DNA of 64,000 bases from G963422445 sp963422445 (GCA_963422445.2 OY729512.2:2480001-2544000); one strand, 5' to 3'. Counted from the stretch's first letter, positions 8,835-18,985 are shown. The notes: a model not told the origin generated them from the sequence alone. Program-made: numbers and translations.

Positions 8835-9323
8835 TCAATCGTCCGATGCAGCGAGCATTGCGCTGCTGTTCTGGCTCTGACGTATCGCGTCGTTGGAAAG
8901 CAGGTTCGACTTGATCTTCATAAGGGTGTTGACGAAACGGTCACGCTCGTCCTCGCTGAGATCGTTCAGAGCGTCACGTCGAACCTCGGCTGCGATGTTG
9001 CGCAGGGCACGCATGATTTCCTGGACCGAATTCGTCAGATAGAGCCGTCTGACACGGCGGTCCATCTCGTCGGACCGGCGTTCGATCCAATCCTTTTCTT
9101 CGAGCCTGTCGAGGAGGCGTCCGAGTGTCGCCTTTTCGAGGTCCATGAACTGCGCCAATTCGGACTGGGTCACACCTTCGCAAGCATACAGCATCGTCAA
9201 TACCCACCATTGCGAGCGCGTCAGCCCGAGTTCGCGCCCGCGCCGGTCGAAGGCGGTGCGCATGAGACGCGCCACATCGTGGAGGAGGAATCCGAAATTC
9301 CGATTCAGGTTTTCTCGGTCCAT
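8835..9323 (-). CDS. MarR family transcriptional regulator
   Basis: A winged-helix repressor of about 162 residues. It has the recognition region GVTQSELAQFMDLEKATLGRLLDRLEEK and the wing RRSDEMDRRVRRLYLT, classic for MarR. The ATG at 9323 (MDRENLN) is preferred; a GTG at 9362 would add 13 residues. An inverted repeat TTGCTT...AAGCA at 9342-9361 lies just upstream of this start and is a candidate autoregulatory operator. The regulator is likely to control the HlyD-type gene 9 bases downstream, relieving repression when a toxic ligand binds. Confidence 0.9.
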   Translation of the reverse strand: MDRENLNRNFGFLLHDVARLMRTAFDRRGRELGLTRSQWWVLTMLYACEGVTQSELAQFMDLEKATLGRLLDRLEEKDWIERRSDEMDRRVRRLYLTNSVQEIMRALRNIAAEVRRDALNDLSEDERDRFVNTLMKIKSNLLSNDAIRQSQNSSAMLAASDD

Positions 9324-9375
9324 ACCAATGATATAGTTGCCTTGCTTACTTTTGCCAAGCACAAGATTGTTTAGG

Positions 9376-9756
9376 TTACGATATCGGCCTCATGTTTTCC
9401 CTGTTCTGACCGCATTGTCTTGCAGGTGATGGCCGCCGCTGGGGAGGGTGGGTTGTTGAGCACGGGCATTCCCATGGTTGGGGCGAAATACCGGGTGCCC
9501 TCTTTCCCGGCAAGGCGGATCGTGAGGGATATACCACGGTGCAGTTCCCAATCTCGTTTCCCGGCCTCCCAACACGGGTTTCAGCGGGATTGTCTGTGAG
9601 CAAGGGCGTGCCCGTCCCCTTTCTGTCAACATCGTTGAGCCACCGGCTACCCTTGGAATTAGTGGATGGCGGCGGAGGTGAACAACGATGAGAGCAAACA
9701 GCGATCCCATGACGTGGATGGACGCTGCCGCGCCGGCCCTCGGGGGGCTGGTCATG
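9376..9756. other. Intergenic stretch without a recognisable gene
   Basis: About 380 bases between the MarR gene and the first IS481 remnant. Open frames here give no recognisable protein and no RNA structure was found. The right edge at about 9757 is where sequence homologous to the second IS481 copy (around 32984, inverted) begins. Confidence 0.5.
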
Positions 9757-10505
9757 GTACAGACCGGATAGAGAGGTAACGGATTGGACCGGACAGATGG
9801 GTGAGAGGTTATGGATCGGCCGGGAGGTGGCCGATGCCGTGGAGGAGACCGGTTGCATGGACGAGAAGCTGGGTTTCGTTGTGGACTGCTTGCGTGGTGA
9901 GTTGCCGATGACAGCGCTTTGCGAAGACTACGGCCTCAGCCGCAAGACCGGCTACAAGTGGCTCGGTCGCTATCGCGAGCAAGGCCCGGAGGGCCTGGTC
10001 GAGCGCTCCCGTGCGCCGCATCGTCACGGCCGATCCATGGCGCCGGAGACCGCCGGGGCGATTGTCGCCCTGCGCTGTGAGCGTCCCCACTGGGGGCCGC
10101 GCAAGCTGCGCGCGGTTCTGATGCGCTCGCATCCCGACATGGTGTGGCCGACGGCCAGCACGATGGGCGATCTGTTGCGTGCGGAAGGGCTGGTGCGCGC
10201 CCGCCGCCGTCGCAGGGCCGCACCCTGCCGGCGGTTTCGCACCATCAGCGCGCCCAACGATGTCTGGTGCATCGACTTCAAGGGCTGGTTCCGCACCCGC
10301 GACGGCGAACGCTGCGCCCCGCTGACCGTGAGCGACGCCTGCAGCCGTTACCTTCTGGCCTGCGTCATCGTCCCGTGCCGGTTCCGGCGAACGGGCGGCA
10401 CGAGCGCATGCATGGGACCTTGAAGGCCGTGACCGCCAGGCCGCTGGCCGCAAGCGCAAGCCAGCAACAAGCCCGCCTTCGATCGCTTCCGCCAGGGCTA
10501 CAATC
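9757..10505 (+). pseudogene. IS481 family transposase, internally deleted and 3'-truncated
   Basis: The frame from about 9857 (MDEKLGFVV) encodes an IS481 N-terminus with helix-turn-helix ALCEDYGLSRKTGYKWL. Then come RPHWGPRKLRAVLMRSHPD and the first DDE aspartate region (NDVWCIDFKGWFRT). Near 10375 the frame breaks: about 200 bases of the core are missing compared with the copy at 32.1-33.0 kb, and the frame resumes as MHGTLKA...SASQQQARL before ending at about 10505. It lacks the rest of the catalytic core, so it is dead. The left end shares GGTACAGACCGGATAGA with the other copy. The 3' end is cut by the serine recombinase remnant. Confidence 0.85.
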
Positions 10506-10514
10506 CGGCATTAC

Positions 10515-12393
10515 AACCCGCATTTGTCTATGCCATTGAAGAGAAGAGGTTTTGTTGATCGGGATGCGGTCCTGCGGGGTGTCTGGGGTGTGATCCGGCG
10601 GGCTCGACGAGGGTTTTCCCGCTTCGCCTTCGAGACCCGGCCGGCTGAAGATCCACGGACCGTCGGCGAGCGGATGGACGGCGTAGATCTCACCGTTCTC
10701 TGCGGCCCGCTTGAGTGTCTTGGGGGTGATGTGAAGAAGCCTGGCGGCCTTGGTCAGGTTGAGCCCGGGCTCAATGCCGTCGGGTGCCGGGCGATGGACC
10801 GGGATCCGGTGGTGGGATCGCCGCGCGGTCACCCGCTCCCGTGTCCAGCGATTGCCGTTGCCGGTGACCAAACCGTTGCGGTTCAAAAGCCCCGCGATCA
10901 GATCGTCGCCGGCGATGCGGACCGGCAGGCGGACGGCTTCGATGATGTCGGGCGCGGTGCTGTTGCGCGGCCCGCGCCGCGGCTTCGGCCGGCGCCGTTC
11001 GGTATGGACGCCGCCCGCCTAATGAACGGTCAGCACGATCTCGCTGGTGTCCTGATCGATATCGGCGACCCCCTCGCGTATCACGGTTCTGACGATGCGT
11101 TTCCTGAGCCGGGCATCCGTCGTCGGTGCGGCCCAGAGATCTTTCAGATCGTCGGCCAGGCTGGTGAAGGAGGCGGGCGACAGCTCCGCGCATGGCGGCG
11201 CGCTCGCATCGTGTTCAGCGATCGTCGTCACGATCCCGGCGACGGCGGCGAGTGCGGCGGTCCAGCGCGCCTCCAGCTCGATCGCCACCAGGCGGTTGGC
11301 TGGATCGGTGGCATCGTAGTGGCGGACGGCGCGGTTCGCCGCACAGCGCGCCGCTTCGAGATCGCGGACCAGCATCTCGCGAGCATGATCGCGTCTCTCG
11401 GCCTGTCGCGCATCGGCCTCCACGGCCGCCGCGGCCGCCCCCGGCTTCACCACCTGGAGCAGCATCTCCTCGATCGCCTCGTCGACCCGCAGTCTGCCGA
11501 ACGCGATGCAGCGGGGCTCGCCGTTGTCGAGCCATCCCCGGGGACAGCTGTCGCGCGGGATGTTGTGCTTCTGTCCAGTATAGCGAACCGTCAGCTTCCG
11601 GCCGCAGCGGCGGCAGCGCAGGAGACCCGCACGCAGGGCATCGCCGTGCTTCGGCGCGCCGTGATGACGGCTTGCCGGGACAGTGTCGCTGACCCTCTTG
11701 CGTATCGCCTCCGCGTGGCTTGCGCCGTATCCTCGGCCGCGCCCGTGCCCCATCATAGCCCGGCCTCGCCGGCAACGTCAGATCGTGCTCGTGGACCCGC
11801 AGCCGCGCCGGTCGCGCGCTGCCCAGCTCCTCGACCGTGTCGAAGACCAGTCGGATCGCCTCCTGTACCCTCCGGTCCGGGTGCTTCTCCAGCCGGTCGC
11901 CCGCCTTGACGAAGCCAACCGGCGCGCCGACCACAAGCGCTGGCGCAGCAGGTCGAGTTCGTCCTCGTTGAGGTTACCCTTGAGCCCGAGCAGGAGGCGC
12001 TCGTTGCTCTGGCGCGGTGCGTACACCGTGTCCTGGTCGATCAGCAGCGTGTCGACCACGCGGCACATCTCGACCAGCTGCTGCCAGTCGCGGCTGGTCC
12101 TTGGCAAAGCGCGAGACCGCGCGCGCCGCCACGGCGCCGACCGTGCCAAGACAGATCTCTGCCACCATGCGCTCGAAACCCAGGCAGGCGACCGCGCCCG
12201 CCGCAGACCGGCCCAGGTCCGCGTCGACGACCTCGATCCGTGAGAAGCCGAACGCCTGCAGCCGGCCCGTCATGGCGTATTGCAGGGTGTCGCTCTCGCG
12301 GTTGTGCATGACCTGGTGGGGCGAGGATTGCCGGACATAGAGCATCGCCTTGCGGCGCAGGTGCTGCGGCCCGATCTTCTCAGACATCATCAC
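10515..12393 (-). pseudogene. Large serine recombinase, multiply frameshifted
   Basis: The N-terminal resolvase domain begins at 12393 with RRKAMLYVRQSSPHQVMHNRES, containing the usual catalytic serine environment. Later pieces, in different frames, carry the middle domain (DTLLIDQDTVYAPRQSNERLLLG), the zinc ribbon with CRRCGRKLTVRY...GEPRCIAFGRLRVDEAI (about 11400-11650), a coiled-coil, and a C-terminal MerR-like helix-turn-helix LNLTKAARLLHITPKTLKRA (10650-10760). At least three frame changes separate these parts. Intact relatives move transposons or phages by serine-based strand exchange; this one cannot make a full protein. Its 3' end runs into the IS481 relic. Confidence 0.82.
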
Positions 12394-12563
12394 CGCCCGC
12401 CCCCGGATCGCGGGGATCGTGCACGTGGTCCAGCATCAGCCGAACCACCAGCCCGGTCGCTTTCCGGCGTGTCCGCCGGAAGGCTGCTCTCCGCCCGAGC
12501 GAACAGATCGAGCTGATCCGATCCGTTCCCGCGCTTGCGATGCGCCCCGTGTCGATCCCGCAT
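12390..12563 (-). CDS. Small hypothetical protein upstream of the serine recombinase
   Basis: A possible 57-residue protein starting at an ATG with GGGGAGAG five bases ahead. Its stop overlaps the recombinase start by 4 bases, a translational-coupling layout. The sequence is charged at the start (MRDRHGAHRKRGNGSDQLDLFAR) and low-complexity at the end, with no domain I recognise. It could be an accessory gene of the same mobile element or a chance frame. Confidence 0.3.
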   Translation of the reverse strand: MRDRHGAHRKRGNGSDQLDLFARAESSLPADTPESDRAGGSADAGPRARSPRSGGGR

Positions 12564-12892
12564 GGGTCTCTCCCCGATCCTGGTCATCGCAGACCCAGCC
12601 TGTGCACGTCGCGGGAGCCTTACCCAGCGCATCCGACACGAGCGATGCCAGAGACGATAGTGTGCGAGATCCACCTGGCCACGCTCCTCAACGCGCGTCC
12701 CCGCGCAGACCACGCGGTCGAACATCCACAGCGGAACTTCCTGCCAGAGGCCCGGTACAGCTCCGTCGAGAGCGCATCGCGCGCGAGCGATGCCCGCCTT
12801 CTCTACGACATTACCGACCCGCACAAGCCGGCCGGCCCACGGATGCCTTCGATAAAGTACCCTGCGGGTGTCGGGCCTATGGGCGCTCTCGT
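12564..12892. other. Uninterpreted stretch between mobile-element remnants
   Basis: About 330 bases between the recombinase side and the IS481 3' fragment. No frame here gives a recognisable domain; it is probably older mobile-element debris. Confidence 0.4.
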
Positions 12893-13205
12893 GCTCGGTT
12901 GTACAACCACAACTGCCCCCATGAGGCGCTTGGCCAACGACCGACCGCGGCGCTCTGGCGCCCCTCCGCCGAGGGCCTGCCCCGAACCCCTGGCCAAGAC
13001 TTGGTACGACGCCTGGCACGCGGTGCGCCGGGTGCGCACCGACGGCTCCATCAAGTGGGGCGGCGCGCGCGTCTTCATCAGCGAGACGCTCACCGGCGAG
13101 ACCGACAGCGGCGACTGGATCCTTCGCGTCGCCGACATCGATCTCGGCATCATCGACCGCCGGACCAGGAAACTCCGTGGCTTCCGCGCGGCCCGGCCGG
13201 GCCGC
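12893..13205 (+). pseudogene. IS481 family transposase C-terminal remnant
   Basis: Two frames together give the typical IS481 C-terminus: RLYNHNCPHEALGQRPTA (12893-12950), then after a frameshift near 12970 WYDAWHAVRRVRTDGSIKWGG, ARVFISETLTGE and IDLGIIDRRTRK. Everything before the last catalytic segment is gone, so the gene is a 3' fragment. It is followed by AACACTGTTACCCATG, a likely element end. It belongs to a different IS481 subtype from the 9.8 kb copy. Confidence 0.75.
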
Positions 13206-13333
13206 GCGGAAGCCAAACAAACAATGAACACTGTTACCCATGGAACCGCTCCATAGTGTTACCTATGCTTCCGGTTGCTCAGACGAAGCCCCCGGGGCCG
13301 AGATCGCGCAAGCCAGGCGAGCGCCGACCCTGG

Positions 13334-13690
13334 AGGTGGTGGCCAAGCCCACCCGGCGCCAGTTCACCGCGAGTACCGGCTACGGATCGTCGAGGAGGCC
13401 GACCGCTGCACCCGGCGGTGAGGTCGGACGGCTGCTTCGCCGAGAGGGGCTGTACACCTCGCATCTGTCGGCGTGGCGCAAGGTCCGACGCAACGGTTCG
13501 CTGCAGGGCCTGACGCCGAAGAAGCGCGGCGCGAAACCCGCCGAGCCCCCTCAGCGTCAAGGTCCGCCAGCTCGAATCGAAGGTGGCGCGCCTTGAGAAG
13601 GAGTTTGCCACCGCGCACACGATTCTCGAAGTCCAGGGAAAAGTTGCCGGGCTGCCGGGATTCAGCCTCAACGACGGGAAGGACTGCTGA
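13334..13690 (+). pseudogene. IS3 family OrfA, frameshifted
   Basis: Starts with VVAKPTRRQFTA, continues in a second frame with IVEEADRC, then GEVGRLLRREGLYTSHLSAWRK in a third. It closes with the leucine-zipper region VRQLESKVARLEKEFATAHTIL and ends in LNDGKDC. OrfA supplies the DNA-binding half of IS3 transposase. At least three frame changes make it non-functional. Its stop codon overlaps the ATG of OrfB (TGATG at 13688-13692), the normal IS3 arrangement. Confidence 0.8.
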
Positions 13691-14655
13691 TGGCAGCCAC
13701 CTCGCTCGCACAGCACGTCGGCACCGCGCCGGCGTGCCGAGCGCTGGGGGTGTCCAGGGCAACGTTCTACCGTCGTCAAAGGCCCGCTCCCGGGCGCCAG
13801 CAGCCCCGAAAGACGCCCGCCCGGACGCTTGCGGAATCGGAACGCGAGCAGGTCCTCGACGTGCTCGCCTCTGCGCGATTCGTCGACCGCGCGCCCGCAG
13901 AGCTCGTCGCAACGCTGCTCGACGAAGGGCAATACCTGTGCCTGGAGCGCACCATGTATCGCATCCTGGCCACCGAGCAACCGGTGCGCGAACGGCGCTA
14001 TCAGCTCACCCATCCGCGCGACACCAAGCCCGAACTCCTCACCACCGCCCCGAAGACCTGGTCGTGGGACATCACCCGCCTGCTCGGGCCGACATCGTGG
14101 ACCTGCTTCTACCTCTACGTCCTGCTCGATATCTTCAGCCGCTACGTCATGGGGTGGATGGTCGCCGAGCGCGAGAACTCCTCCCTCGCCGCCAAGCTCA
14201 TCGAGCAAACCTGCCTCAACCAAGGCATCGAGCCCCAGCTGCTCACCCTGCATTCGGACCGCGGCGCACCCATGACCAGCAAGTGCACCGCGCAACGGCG
14301 CGCCGACCGCGGCGTCACCCGCTTGCTCAACCGCCCCCAGATCAGCGACGACAACCCGTTCTCCGAGGCCCGGTTCAAGACCCTGAAATACCACCCCGGC
14401 TTCCCCGAGCGCTTCCCCGATATTGCCGCCGCAATCGAGTCTTGCCGGTCAGTCTGACCCTGCTACAACACCGAGCACCGCCATGGCGGAATCGTGATGT
14501 TCACGCCCGCGCCCAGCGCATCCTCGAGCAACGTGAACGTACGCTACGCGCGGCTTGGGCGCAGCACCCGGAACGCTTCGTTCGCGGAACCCCCAAACCC
14601 TCCCCAAAGAAGTCTGGATCAACCCACCGAACGCCGCGACGACACCGCACAATGC
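13690..14655 (+). pseudogene. IS3 family transposase OrfB, damaged
   Basis: The frame from 13690 encodes the HTH_21 region (RALGVSRATFYRRQR) and an integrase core with TWSWDITRLLGP (first Asp), LHSDRGAPMTSK (second Asp), and SDDNPFSEARFKTLKYHP (Glu). It stops at 14457; the C-terminus (HGGIVMFTPA...AQRILEQRERTLRAAW) continues in other frames to about 14655. Around 14280-14330 the sequence between the second Asp and the Glu is also scrambled. It was a DDE transposase paired with the preceding OrfA and is now a pseudogene. Confidence 0.82.
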
Positions 14656-14688
14656 TCACTAAATTGTGACCACCGATGTCTCAATGGC

Positions 14689-14946
14689 GTTGACACACTC
14701 CGGGACAGCACGAGTGTCGATCTGGCCGACCTGACGGTGCGGGCCGACCGCAAAGTTTATCTGTTCGAGTTCAAGATGGTGGACGACGCGCCGACAGGGC
14801 AGGCCCTGGCGCAGATTCGCGCAAAGGGCTAAGCCGAGAAACACTGCCATCTCGGGGATGCCATGCATCTGGTGGGGGTGGAATTCAGCCGCGCGACACA
14901 GCAATTGGTCGGGTTTGAGCCAACGCCCGCATTTCCTTATGTCTAA
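14689..14946 (+). pseudogene. C-terminal PD-(D/E)XK nuclease-domain fragment
   Basis: The frame reads VDLADLTVRADRKVYLFEFKM...GQALAQIRAKG, then an in-frame TAA at 14830-14832, then AEKHCHLGDAMHLVGVEFSR and a stop at 14944. The Asp, the E-x-K in FEFKM and the later I/VGVEFS strand match the C-terminal PD-(D/E)XK nuclease domain (DUF1703 type) found on AAA-ATPase-like proteins common in gut and symbiotic bacteria. The ATPase half is absent, removed or displaced by the IS3 element on the left. It is a short relic of an accessory gene. Confidence 0.65.
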
Positions 14947-15124
14947 CCCGTATGTCTGGATCCACGCAGGGGGAGTGGAGCAATCCGCAGTCTTGCCGCG
15001 ATTAAGCTCATCTTCTACAGTGGTTTTGGGAAAGCTAAGTTGATTTCGTCGGTTAGATGACGCGACGGAGGTTTTGGCACTACATTTCGGCGCCTTGGCC
15101 TGTTGCGGGGATTTTGAGGACGGT

Positions 15125-16817
15125 TCAGGCGCCGATCGTCGCGGTATCCTCCTTCCCTGTGGCGATCTGTCGCACGGTGTTGGGCAAACGCACGCCGATG
15201 CACTGAGCAATCCGGCCGGCGACGCCGACCGTCTTGCTGCGAACCGCGAAGCTCTTGCCATGGTGCTCGATGCGGGTTTCCGTCAACGCCTCGAGGTCAC
15301 GCAGCACGTCCGCCCACTCGGCCACGATGCCGGCGTCTTCCATGCGGCGCTGAAGTTCCTTCTGCAGCACCAGGGCGAGGACCGAACAGAAGACATGGCC
15401 GCAGATCGTGGCATCGGTCTTGTGGAAGACCGGGCGGGTCTCAAGCAGGCTCTTGGCGGTTCGGAACACCTGTTCCACCATCCATAGCTGCTTGTATCTC
15501 AGGGCGAGGTCCACGGCCGTCAGGGAGGTATTGGTCCTCAACACCCGGATGCCGTCGAAGCGTTCTTCGTCGCGTGCCTTGTCGTGATCGATCGCGACCG
15601 AACCCCTGTCGATCTTCAGGTAGCGCTTGAAGCCCCGGTTGGGGACGATGCTCTTGGGCCCCTTCTTGTGCAGCTTGGTCTCCAGGCTGGCCAGGATCTG
15701 CGCGCGCGGCGCGGCGTCCTTGCGCGCCTCGGCCGGATTGCGGCACACGACATAGCGATGCGCCTCGTCCCCATCCTTGCCCGGGGGAACCGTGACGTCC
15801 TTGACCTCCAGGGCCATCGGATCCGGGCGCTGGCGGACAACCTCGATGGTCTCGAACGCTGAGCTGTCAGCGAGAACCGTGTCGCGGATCTCCTTCGTCC
15901 GACGCGGGCGGGCACCGAGGATGTACTGCCAGCCCCGCGCCTCGACCGCCGCGATCATGTCCTTGGAGATCATCCCGGCGTCGGCCACAAGGCACACCGA
16001 GCGGACCCCGAAGCGCTTCTGCAGGCGTGCCGCCACCAGGTCCAGCCGTCACGTCGGCGGTGTTGCCGGGCCACATCTCGCTGCACACAGGCAGTCCGTC
16101 GCCGTCGAGCACCATCCCCAACACCATCTGCTTGCAATCGCTGCGACGGTCCTTGCTCTTGCCGTACTGGCCCAGGCTCTCGCCGCCCTCGCCAGTGAAG
16201 TACAGCGATGTGGTATCGAAGAACACAAGATCGAGATCGCTGAACAGGTCGCGCCGTCGATGGAACAGGGTCTCCTCGATCCAGTCCTTGGTGCGCCGCT
16301 CGAAACGGTCGCCGGCTTCATCGTCGCCAAGCGTCTCGCCGAGCCAGCCCATGGCCCGCTAGAGCTGGTGCAGCTCAAGCGCCCCCGCGCCTTCTATTTT
16401 CTGGCTCCGCCGCCATTCCAGGGCGCTGCGGTCCGAACCGGAGATCATGAGGCGATGCAGGACGGTGAAGAACACGGCACGCTCCACATCGAAGCCGAAG
16501 TTCCGTCCGGCAAGCAGGGAGCGTATCGCCTCGCGGCATCCGCTCTCGCGCCACAGGCGCTCGAAGATCAGGGAGGGGCCGATGGCGACGACTTCTGCGT
16601 CCGGCCCGTCCTTTGCGTCGTACTCGGACAGGACGATGAGGGTCTCGCCGAAGCGGGCGGCGGAGGCCACCAGCTTGTCGATGGTTCCGGAAGGGGCGAG
16701 CTTGTCGAACCTTCCGATGGTGGCGATGACGGTTTGCTTGACCTTGTTGCCCTCGCGGTGGGTCTCGACGATCTGGAGGTACTTGTATTTGCCGGCAGGC
16801 TTGAGGCGAAAGAACAT
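15125..16817 (-). pseudogene. IS1634 family transposase, nonsense plus frameshift
   Basis: Starts at 16817 with MFFRLKPAGKYKYLQIVE and reads in one frame until an in-frame TAG at 16359-16361 (expected Tyr in HQLYRAMGWL). The same frame resumes to about 16040 with DLDLVFFDTTSLYFTGEG, the first catalytic Asp region. After a frameshift it continues as VRSVCLVADAGMISKD (second Asp) to YKQLWMVEQVFRTAKSLLETRP (Glu) and a normal C-terminus at 15125. All DDE elements survive but not in one frame. It sits between a nuclease remnant and rpsD. Confidence 0.88.
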
Positions 16818-17094
16818 GGCGCGGCCCTCGTATGCACTACGACATGATCGGGAAAACCGGCTCAATAGTCAACGCATGCCTGTATATCAGCCTCTGCCGT
16901 ACCTCGAATATCGCACTACAGTTTCTCAAAGTTCCCGCGCTCAACAGAGCCAAGGCCTTCATTTCACTGAACCTTTGCCGGAGCGATCCTCAAATATCCC
17001 AGTCAAACTGTAGAAGACGAGTTAAGGGGATAGGCTTGCTATCAACTCCTCCTGCTCGGCCGGACAAGACATGTACCCGCGGTGTCCAACGCGT

Positions 17095-17122
17095 TTGACA
17101 TTCCGGCGGAGGCCACTATATT
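17095..17122 (+). promoter_or_regulatory. Sigma-70-type promoter of rpsD
   Basis: A perfect -35 box TTGACA at 17095-17100 and a -10-like TATATT at 17117-17122, separated by 16 bases, lie about 95 bases upstream of the rpsD start. This is the strongest consensus promoter I noticed in the window and suits a highly expressed ribosomal gene. Confidence 0.7.
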
Positions 17123-17217
17123 GCGTCACCATTCTCGGGAACGCGGGGTATCGAACACGTGGTATCCCCGGCCATTAGGCCCTACTGGGACACGACAAAA
17201 GAAAAATGGAGCACGCG

Positions 17218-17835
17218 ATGAGCAACCGCGTCCGTTCGAAACACAAGATTGACCGCCGTCTCGGCGTCAATCTTTGGGGGCGCCCCAAATCTCCTTTCAA
17301 CAAACGGGAATATGCACCAGGTCAACACGGCCAGCGCCGGCGCAAGCCGACGGATTTCGGCATTCAGTTGATGGCGAAACAGAAACTGAAGGGCTATTAC
17401 GGCAACATCGGCGAAAAACAGTTCCGCAAATATTACCGGGAGGCCGTGCGGCGGCGCGGTGATACCGGTGAAAACTTGGTTGGCATTCTCGAATGCCGTC
17501 TCGATGCCGTGGTCTACCGGATGAAATACGTTCCGACCATGTTCGGGGCTAGGCAGTTCGTCAGTCATGGTCATGTCGTGGTCAATGGCCGGCGGGTTAC
17601 CGTTCCATCCTATCTGTGCAAGCCTGGTGACGTTGTTTCGATCAAGGAAAAATCCCGTCAGGTTCCCATGGTTCTCGAGGCGATCGATTCGCCGGAACGC
17701 GACATTCCGGATTACGTCGAGGTCGATTACGCCAAAATGACCGGCACATTTCTGCGTCAGCCCAAATTCGAGGAAGTGCCCTATCCGGTGCAGATGGAAC
17801 CGAACTTGGTCATCGAGTTCTACTCTAGAACCTGA
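17218..17835 (+). CDS. rpsD: 30S ribosomal protein S4
   Basis: A 205-residue S4 protein of normal length. It has the N-terminal MSNRVRSKHKIDRRLG, KREYAPGQHGQRRRKPTDFG, the S4 RNA-binding domain (LDAVVYRMKYVPTMFGARQF and SHGHVVVNGRRVTVPS) and a typical C-terminus ending LVIEFYSRT. S4 nucleates assembly of the small subunit by binding 16S rRNA, and in many bacteria represses its own operon. The ATG at 17218 is favoured by GGAG eight bases upstream; another ATG 12 bases earlier overlaps that site. It is a single-gene unit with its own promoter and overlaps the convergent YbaK-type gene by 16 bases. Confidence 0.97.
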   Translation: MSNRVRSKHKIDRRLGVNLWGRPKSPFNKREYAPGQHGQRRRKPTDFGIQLMAKQKLKGYYGNIGEKQFRKYYREAVRRRGDTGENLVGILECRLDAVVYRMKYVPTMFGARQFVSHGHVVVNGRRVTVPSYLCKPGDVVSIKEKSRQVPMVLEAIDSPERDIPDYVEVDYAKMTGTFLRQPKFEEVPYPVQMEPNLVIEFYSRT

Positions 17836-18338
17836 CCCGTTTTCGGCGCGTCGGCTGGTCTGGCAAGTCCCTCGACGATTTCCACGGCGGGCAAACCGGT
17901 TAGAAGTTCGGGCAGCACTTTGAGTTTGGAACTGCGGTTGCCGCCGCCGAGTATGATGAACTCGCGGTTCATGACCGCAGCGTCAACCCACAACGGCAGG
18001 TCAGGTGGCAGCGTCAGCGCCGTGACGCCGCCGGGTGTCATTCCGGTCAGGGCTCGGGTTTCGTCTTCGTTCGCGAAGGAGACCTTTCGTGCACTGAGTT
18101 TCTTTCGAATTGTGTGGTTGACGTCCAGACGATGTGTCGCGAGCACGACGCAGGCGGCATATTTGATGGGACCAGTCTTCGATCTGACCAGAATGGTGTT
18201 GGCGGAGTCTTCCGGCGCGACGCCATAACGTTCGCAGAACACCATGGTGTCGGCGAAATCCGGGTCGCAGTCCCAGACTTCAAACTCGAGGCCTGATTGT
18301 TCCAGGATGAGTCTGATCTCGGGGAGTGTGTCGGTCAT
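17820..18338 (-). CDS. YbaK/EbsC-type aminoacyl-tRNA deacylase-like protein
   Basis: A 172-residue protein with the YbaK/ProX fold. Seen are CDPDFADTMVFCERYG, SANTILVRSKTGPIKYAACVVLATHRLDVN with the conserved lysine and strand, and the glycine-rich GMTPGGVTALTLPPDLPLWVD. The C-terminus has FIILGGGNRSSKLKVLP. Relatives hydrolyse mischarged tRNAs such as Cys-tRNA(Pro) or Ala-tRNA(Pro), or act as uncharacterised deacylases. The exact substrate is unknown. Confidence 0.85.
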   Translation of the reverse strand: MTDTLPEIRLILEQSGLEFEVWDCDPDFADTMVFCERYGVAPEDSANTILVRSKTGPIKYAACVVLATHRLDVNHTIRKKLSARKVSFANEDETRALTGMTPGGVTALTLPPDLPLWVDAAVMNREFIILGGGNRSSKLKVLPELLTGLPAVEIVEGLARPADAPKTGQVLE

Positions 18339-18523
18339 CTTCGCTCTCGCTAAGTCCTTCGGCCCAGTCTGTCCACGTTGCCACTGCCGAGCAAGGGGCT
18401 ATCACGGCCATCCTTGAATGGCGGACTCCATACCCGGCGCTCAGCACCTGGAATTTGCGTGAGAATCATTCAGGGGTCAAGGGATCCAGGCTTGCGGTCG
18501 CGCCCGGTCCGACGGTCGTGCAA

Positions 18524-18985
18524 TCAGGTTTCCGGGTCGGCAGGTTTGGCTGTCTTTGCCTTGTCCTTCTCATGCAGACCGAGCGCCAAAGCGGCAAAAC
18601 CGACGAGCGCAAGCCAGATCGGACGAGTCCAGGGCACAAAGAACTCGATTGGCAGAATGCGCACCGGGCGGTCGCGCATGTAAATGACGGGAAGGACCAC
18701 GCCGGGAGTAAGGTTACGCCGGTCTGATTCGATAAAGCCGTGTGGGCTATCGCCCGGAACGCCGATCAGGCGCACGGCATACCGGGCGTAGTCGCTGGTT
18801 GGTGTCTCGATCCTGACGATCTCGGCTTCGCCGCCTGCGCCCCCGGTGACGAAGGGGAGAAACGGCCATCCGGTAAAGAATGCGCCGCCGAGCGCGAGGG
18901 CACCAACCGTCAGCAGTGTTTTTGCTGACGGGGTCAGCAACCTCCGCATCACTGTTTGTCGCAGCGGTGGGCCCGGCTGTGTCAT
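18524..18985 (-). CDS. Small membrane protein of unknown function
   Basis: A 153-residue protein with two hydrophobic helices, at about residues 20-42 (LLTVGALALGGAFFTGWPFLPFV) and 115-135 (PIWLALVGFAALALGLH), flanking a ~70-residue loop likely to be periplasmic. The C-terminal tail is lysine-rich (EKDKAKTAKPADPET). I do not recognise a family. It lies downstream of grxD on the same strand, 89 bases away, and may belong to the end of the purQ-purL-bolA-grxD transcript. Confidence 0.6.
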   Translation of the reverse strand: MTQPGPPLRQTVMRRLLTPSAKTLLTVGALALGGAFFTGWPFLPFVTGGAGGEAEIVRIETPTSDYARYAVRLIGVPGDSPHGFIESDRRNLTPGVVLPVIYMRDRPVRILPIEFFVPWTRPIWLALVGFAALALGLHEKDKAKTAKPADPET

